Part shown: positions 20,486-24,589 of the stretch, piece after piece
Position numbering within the stretch: position 1 is the stretch's first letter
Layout: every line of letters starts with the position of its first letter
Source of the DNA: Saccoglossus kowalevskii
Lineage: Eukaryota > Hemichordata > Enteropneusta > Harrimaniidae
DNA: 24,589 nucleotides
Direction of reading: 5' to 3'
NCBI RefSeq assembly: GCF_000003605.2
Contig: NW_003108084.1
Span: forward strand, 397,758 to 422,346
Program-made: the position numbers and the translations under genes
Notes under the pieces: model-generated
Databases searched by the model: none
What the model was told of the DNA's origin: nothing
What the model saw: the letters and a program-made list of their open reading frames with translations, nothing else

Positions 20486-20504
20486 ATTTGTTTATTTATT
20501 GAAA

Positions 20505-20672
20505 ATGGAGACTACGTCAAAAAGGAGCAGACAACTGCTCGACGAGTATTTTTCAAGACGAGATGGAGAAACTGCTAAATCGTGTTCAGAACCAGAAACC
20601 CATGGGTGTCCTAACCCTGACAGCACCAAGAAACGGAATGTTGATCGTACTGCAGTACGATTTCAGAAATAA
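20505..20672 (+). CDS. Small ORF or possible first exon, 55 codons, unknown protein
   Basis: The ATG has a strong Kozak context (GAAAATGG) and is the first Met after an in-frame TGA at 20484-20486. The stop is at 20670-20672. The product starts METTSKRSRQLLDEYFSRRD, is hydrophilic and charged, and ends TAVRFQK. It has Lys/Arg clusters near residues 6-9 and 42-44. RQLLDEYF followed by Arg-Arg is shaped like a PCNA-interacting (PIP-like) box, but Arg stands where Gln is usual. It also recalls the basic LxxFF segment at the start of many hAT/TTF-type zinc-finger proteins. There is no signal peptide or membrane segment. The region is richer in GC and CpG than its flanks. It could be a real short gene, the first exon of a longer gene with no donor I can place, or chance. 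Confidence 0.3.
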   Translation: METTSKRSRQLLDEYFSRRDGETAKSCSEPETHGCPNPDSTKKRNVDRTAVRFQK

Positions 20673-21002
20673 TGGAAAGTTAGCTGCGGTTCCGTAGCTC
20701 TTTGGTGCGACATACAATCTAATTTTGCCCTACCAATTTATTGTTGTTTTTATTTTTGTTGTTATACATGTATGTCGAACATGGGCCGGCCAGTGTCTGT
20801 CACGTAAATAATGCGGTCGGCGACATAGGGCTATGATTCCACAGCTAATGGAAGGTGAGACAATGTTAGCGAATCAACCGAAAAATACTATAATTTGTGC
20901 AACATTCTTACTGGGCATTCTTAGCATTGACATCAAGTTACAAGACCGAAAGTTACTTTAGTTACTTTTTCACTTTAATTCAGAAATTTGGATGAAAATA
21001 AA
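20673..21002. other. Non-coding stretch after the small ORF
   Basis: No continuation of the ORF or convincing splice donor was seen. It contains CpG-bearing text such as GGGCCGGCCAG near 20783 and GCGGTCGGCGACAT near 20812. Confidence 0.45.
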
Positions 21003-21212
21003 TACTGTAAAATGACTAATTTTCACTGGGTTTAAATTTTACTGATTACCATTCCAGGCATATTCAGTGGGTTTTAAATTCACGGTTTCGTCATTTAGAT
21101 AATGGTTCTATGCTAAATTTTACATATACACTGTGTTTTAATTTAGCGCATTTTTCCAGTCAGCGAAATAAGCTAAATTAAAACCCAGTGAATAATTACC
21201 CCCTTTACAGTA
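21003..21212 (+). mobile_element. Foldback MITE, family 2, copy 2
   Basis: Begins TACTGTAAAATGACTAATTT and ends CCCCCTTTACAGTA. The arms repeat text of the form TTCACTGGGTTTAAATTT. It is 210 bp with TA at both outer ends, and closely similar to the copy at 23355. Confidence 0.9.
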
Positions 21213-21843
21213 GTCATTTTGTGTCGTCATAAACGTCAACATGCAGGGTTGCATGATGAGCCCGGGAGATTACTTCATAATAATATTGATTGGCATAGAG
21301 TTTTTTTCTGAGAAATTTCCCGTGAAAATTTATTCACAGGATGACTTGTGTTCTAGGCAGTGAACTTAGTGAACTTTTGAATGATGACTATTTTCCCCAC
21401 TGTTAACAATGTGAGCTTAGCATGAATATGTTTAATTAATACTGAGTTATTCAAATAAAGGTTCTGGTGTCTACATTGCATATTTTGTTGTGATGTTTTG
21501 TTGTACCATCATAAATGGTACATTTTGTGGAGCAGACTGCCTAATTTGATGTCATGAAATTACACACAAAATTAGAGCTCAGGTTGCACCAGCAAGCACC
21601 ATTTTCAGCATGCTGTTCTTGTTTTCAGCGGACGACAGAGGGGACACCTCCCTCTCCTTCTCTCTTCCCCGTTGTGCTCGGTCGCGGGAAAATGCTCCGC
21701 AGTTTCCAGACAAAGTTTACTAACATTTTTTTTTCTTGATTAGTAAATTTACTATTACCTAGCAAATTCCAGAGAGAGCCCAGAATGACTGTGCTAATAT
21801 GTAATTGCTATTCTAAAATGAACTATGCTGCTGTAGTACCTGA

Positions 21844-22230
21844 GTGGCTAATCTAGGATGTAATAAAAAAGGCAACTCAATTAAATATGCTCAACAGAAT
21901 GAAATAACGAGAAGACAGACAAAATGTAGATCAACTGTCAGATTAAACCATACATATGATATGGTCAATGTATTGTACGCACAAATAAAAGATCACACAA
22001 AGCAAGGCCAACATACATTTCACAAAGTTTTCTCTCCTTTTCAAGTGGGCAACCAAAGACGTAACAAAACACCACTGTACGCCATTCTATTGTTACACAA
22101 TGTCTTTACTGTGAATGAAGATTCTTTGAATGTGTGTCCCATCATGTGTGTCCATGGCAACAATGTCCTTATCACTGACCACTGTGTACATTTTTATAAA
22201 GAAACTCAAAGCTTGCAAACATCAATATAA
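21844..22230 (+). other. Open frame of 128 codons without an ATG start; doubtful
   Basis: One of the longest open frames in the window outside the repeats and the N gap. It opens on GTG rather than ATG, so only an internal exon reading would make sense. The translation is hydrophilic, with some Cys and His (for example NVCPIMCVHGNNVLITDHCV) but no spacing of a known zinc finger. A pyrimidine-rich segment and a TAG occur upstream near 21720-21762, which could serve as a splice acceptor. I do not recognise it and rate it more likely chance than gene. Confidence 0.12.
22148..22161 (+). promoter_or_regulatory. RFX X-box-like motif
   Basis: GTGTCCATGGCAAC has one mismatch (fourth base) to GTNRCCNNRGYAAC. 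Confidence 0.3.
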
Positions 22231-22562
22231 TAAATGTACAGCATTCTTGTCTGATTTCTTGTTTTACTCTACTTCATCATACCTGCTAGGCATAAATTCC
22301 CTCCTTAAATCTGAAAAACTTTTACAATGGTGCTGGATATATACACTAGAACGTTGGATCAATATTATATATAAGTGATACCAGATTAAATAATTAATAT
22401 GCAAATTAGGTACTCACTTATGCAATTTTAATTTTACAAGGTGTCTTATATGTTATAGTCTGTGAGTATGGGTTTTAATTTATTTTAAACATACGCAAAA
22501 AATAGAACAAAGTTGTACAAAAAAAACAGCACTTCGATTGTGGTGGTGTATTCTAATTATTT

Positions 22563-22997
22563 TTGAAGGAGTACCTGGATGGATTGACCTTTAGAGGTCA
22601 TGAATGATTACCAGGATGTGTGATCTTCAGGATCATAAATAGGTATCTGGATGGATTAACCTTTAGAGGTCATGAAGGAGTGCAAGGATGTGTGACCTTT
22701 AGGAGTCATAAATAGGAACCTAGATGGATTGACCTGTAGAGCTCATGAATTAGTACCTGGATGGAATGACCTTCAGGGTCATGAATAGGTACCTGGATGG
22801 TTTGACCTTTAGAGGTCATGAATAGGTACCTGGATGGATTGACCTTTAGGGGTCATGAATAGGTGCCTGGATAAATTGACCTTTAGAGGTCATGAATGAG
22901 TGCCAGGATGTGTGACCTTTAGGGGTCATAAATTGGTACCTGGATGGAATGACCTTTAGAGGTCATGAATGATGTGTGACTTTTGGGGGTCATGAAC
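22563..22997 (+). repeat. 36-bp minisatellite of everted AGGTCA half-sites
   Basis: About twelve units of 36-37 bp. Typical text is GTACCTGGATGGATTGACCT followed by TTAGAGGTCATGAATAG. Two unit types are seen, one with TACCTGGATGGATTGACC and one with TGCCAGGATGTGTGACC. TGACCT-TTAG-AGGTCA is exact in four units (TGACCT at 22585 is the first). Two more have GGGTCA as the second half, and the others carry one or more changes. Confidence 0.92.
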
Positions 22998-23183
22998 CTT
23001 AAAAGGAAAGTTTGTATGGTTCAAAAAATTAAGATATCTGGCAAAGAATTTCAAGGTTCAAAAGAAATTACTGAAATTAATAAATATATTTTGTCCAATG
23101 ATAAAAATAACTCAAAAATAGAAGAATTTTTTTTAGAAATTTATGAAAAAAAGGTATTATTTAATTCCAAAAATGAAGCATAA
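22992..23183 (+). other. 63-codon Lys/Asn/Glu-rich ORF of unknown status
   Basis: Starts on an ATG inside the last minisatellite unit and encodes a charged, probably helical peptide ending SKIEEFFLEIYEKKVLFN and a few more residues. The IEEFFLEIY stretch recalls the linker before reverse transcriptase in some LINE proteins, where text of the form EFFxxLY is common, but the match is short. A fragment of a retrotransposon, or chance in A-rich DNA, are both possible. Confidence 0.15.
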
Positions 23184-23354
23184 ATTTCTATCAACATCTC
23201 TTTGTCAAATAACTGCTCAATTATTCTCAATTATGTTGGTGTCAAATTGACTGTATGAATTAATGATTCTGCAAAGCATGTAGTTCCATTTTAACATTAT
23301 AGCACATCCACCATTCATTGGTAGTGTTTATTTCATCTATCCTGTATTTTTAAT
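23184..23354. other. AT-rich spacer
   Basis: Nothing recognised. Confidence 0.5.
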
Positions 23355-23565
23355 TACTGTAAAATGACTAATTTTCACTGGGTTTAAATTTCGCTGATTT
23401 ACCATTTCCGGCATATTCGGTGGATTTTAAATTCACGGTTTTATCATTTAGATAATGTGTTCTATGCTAAATTTTACATATTCGCTGGGTTTTAATTTAG
23501 CGCATTTTCCAGTCAGCGAAATAAGCAAAATTAAAACCCAGTGAATAATTAATCCCTTTACAGAA
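23355..23565 (+). mobile_element. Foldback MITE, family 2, copy 3
   Basis: Begins TACTGTAAAATGACTAATTT and ends ATCCCTTTACAGAA. It is 211 bp, in the same orientation as the copy at 21003. The right-hand TA has changed to AA. Confidence 0.9.
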
Positions 23566-24589
23566 GTACAATGTCAAAATCATCATTGCAGCCACAACAT
23601 GGCTGCTGTAATCACATTCCTTGTACACTCATGTAATAAAAGCAGGGAGCTTTGTTTACATTCTGAAATATATGGTCTTGTCATGTTTACTGATCTTTGT
23701 AGTGATAGCCCCAGTTACTATTCAGTAGTTATTATAGACCCTTGACATGTTGCCTTAAAAAGGACACTGTCAATCCCAGACACTGCACCCAAAGCATCAT
23801 GGGACATCAGTGTTTTAATTTTTTTATTTCCAACTGTCATTACAATGCTAGAAATAATCCAGTAGTAAGATTAGGATTAGATTTATTTTCGTATTAAAAA
23901 AAATATCTCATTCTGCAAAGTATAATTTGGGATAAAACAGCGCATAATGCTTTCAGGGTCCATGGCAACCAAAATTCCATTTATGACAAAACATCTATAT
24001 TAAATAAAGATGATTTTAATAAAGTTCTGGATGTTTTGATATAAAGATGAATATTTAATGGTTACAATGTGAAATAAATAGATTTCAAATCAGAATTGCT
24101 AAATTTTAACTACACTACATATACATGGGGAATCATTTTTTGATGGTTGAACTGGTTACAAGTAGAGACGCGAGACCCCTGACCTCAACATTCCAAACTT
24201 CTCCACAATGTTCAGTGCTTGTAAAGAAATAAAACAGTTTGTATGTATATTTTAATTACTGAGTAATAATGGGGACATTTAGGGGTCATAAAACACTTTG
24301 TTAAACATTCAAACCTCACTCTCTTCTGAAACACAAATTTGAAAGACAAAAATAATTTTCACAAACTATATACAACAATACAGGTCGAGTTTTGTGTATT
24401 GTAATATGTTTTAATTATTCAGGGATTCTTAATTTAATTATTCGAAATATAAAACTAGACTTCACTGCCGACACATACAAGTATATCTTTTTTATATGCC
24501 AATATGTAGTGAGAAACCAATACCATTTCCTGATACCATTAAAGTCCCATTATTAATAACAGTGTGTGTTACAATATGGCAGTGTATCA
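23566..24589. other. Non-coding stretch to the end of the window
   Basis: No gene or repeat recognised. An X-box-like half site, GGGTCCATGGCAAC, lies at 23956-23969. Confidence 0.5.

Larger units (their letters stand above)
18560..20504. other. Non-coding stretch with several regulatory-type motifs
   Basis: No gene recognised. The frames at 18816-19082, 19916-20116 and 20360-20578 lack recognisable domains, and the last is a shadow of the ORF at 20505. Listed separately are an X-box-like motif at 18677, a family 2 MITE relic near 19150, a CTCF-like motif at 19290, and X-box-like motifs at 19432 and 20218. Confidence 0.5.
21213..22562. other. Non-coding stretch with two weak ORFs and a GC-rich patch
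   Basis: The patch at about 21580-21715 is GC-richer than its surroundings and includes a pyrimidine-rich run (CTCCCTCTCCTTCTCTCTTC). The 61-codon frame over it (21554-21739) shows no domain. A relic of the family B unit (TTAATATGCAAATTAGGTA) occurs near 22396. An X-box-like motif is at 22148. Confidence 0.45.

Noticed and set aside
21820-21900. tRNA or SINE head near GAGTGGCTAATCTAGG
   Set aside because: It resembles an A box only loosely, and no B box (GGTTCGANTCC) follows at the right distance.
22563-22997. CRISPR array with 36-bp repeats
   Set aside because: Units are directly adjacent without spacers, so it is a minisatellite.
23868-23882. Telomere-like TTAGGATTAG
   Set aside because: Less than two imperfect units, so chance is sufficient.

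Overview
This window looks like non-coding DNA from an animal nuclear genome, most likely an aquatic invertebrate. It is AT-rich, has no bacterial-style gene packing, and has a 243-base run of N. It is dense in small foldback transposons, minisatellites and tandem-repeat-bearing elements of the kind described from bivalves and other invertebrates (non-autonomous Helentron/HINE-like, 'pearl'-like). Mollusc, annelid or hemichordate are guesses; nothing here fixes the phylum. No complete protein-coding gene, tRNA, rRNA or CRISPR array was recognised. The best coding candidate is a 55-codon ORF at 20505-20672 in a relatively CpG-containing stretch.

Layout. 1-995 is AT-rich with one short direct duplication. 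996-1327 is a GC-rich element with perfect 16-bp terminal inverted repeats. 2483-2694 is a foldback MITE (family 1). 3140-3192 is a strong short hairpin. 3468-4900 is a HINE-like element (family A) with an internal tandem core. 5741-6060 is a ~50-bp minisatellite. 7921-8520 is a 70-bp satellite in which every unit carries two perfect CArG boxes. 9585-10485 is a second HINE-like element (family B), abutted at its 3' end by a foldback MITE (family 2, 10486-10687). 11839-12129 is a MITE whose interior is the assembly gap. 14009-14709 is a shorter copy of family A. 14937-15135 and 17072-17267 are two copies of an unclassified ~200-bp repeat. 15741-15921 is another minisatellite. 17452-17663 and 18342-18559 are further family 1 MITEs. 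19290-19445 holds a CTCF-like and a perfect RFX X-box-like motif. 20505-20672 is the small ORF. 21003-21212 and 23355-23565 are family 2 MITEs. 22563-22997 is a 36-bp minisatellite made of everted AGGTCA half-sites.

How it fits together. The recurring theme is repeats that multiply recognisable transcription-factor motifs. CArG boxes sit in the 70-bp satellite, everted nuclear-receptor half-sites in the 36-bp array, and YY1-type GCCATNTTG motifs in the family A core. In addition, scattered single sites resembling RFX X-boxes are more frequent than base composition would predict. All of these are motif matches read by eye. Whether any is bound or functional is inference.
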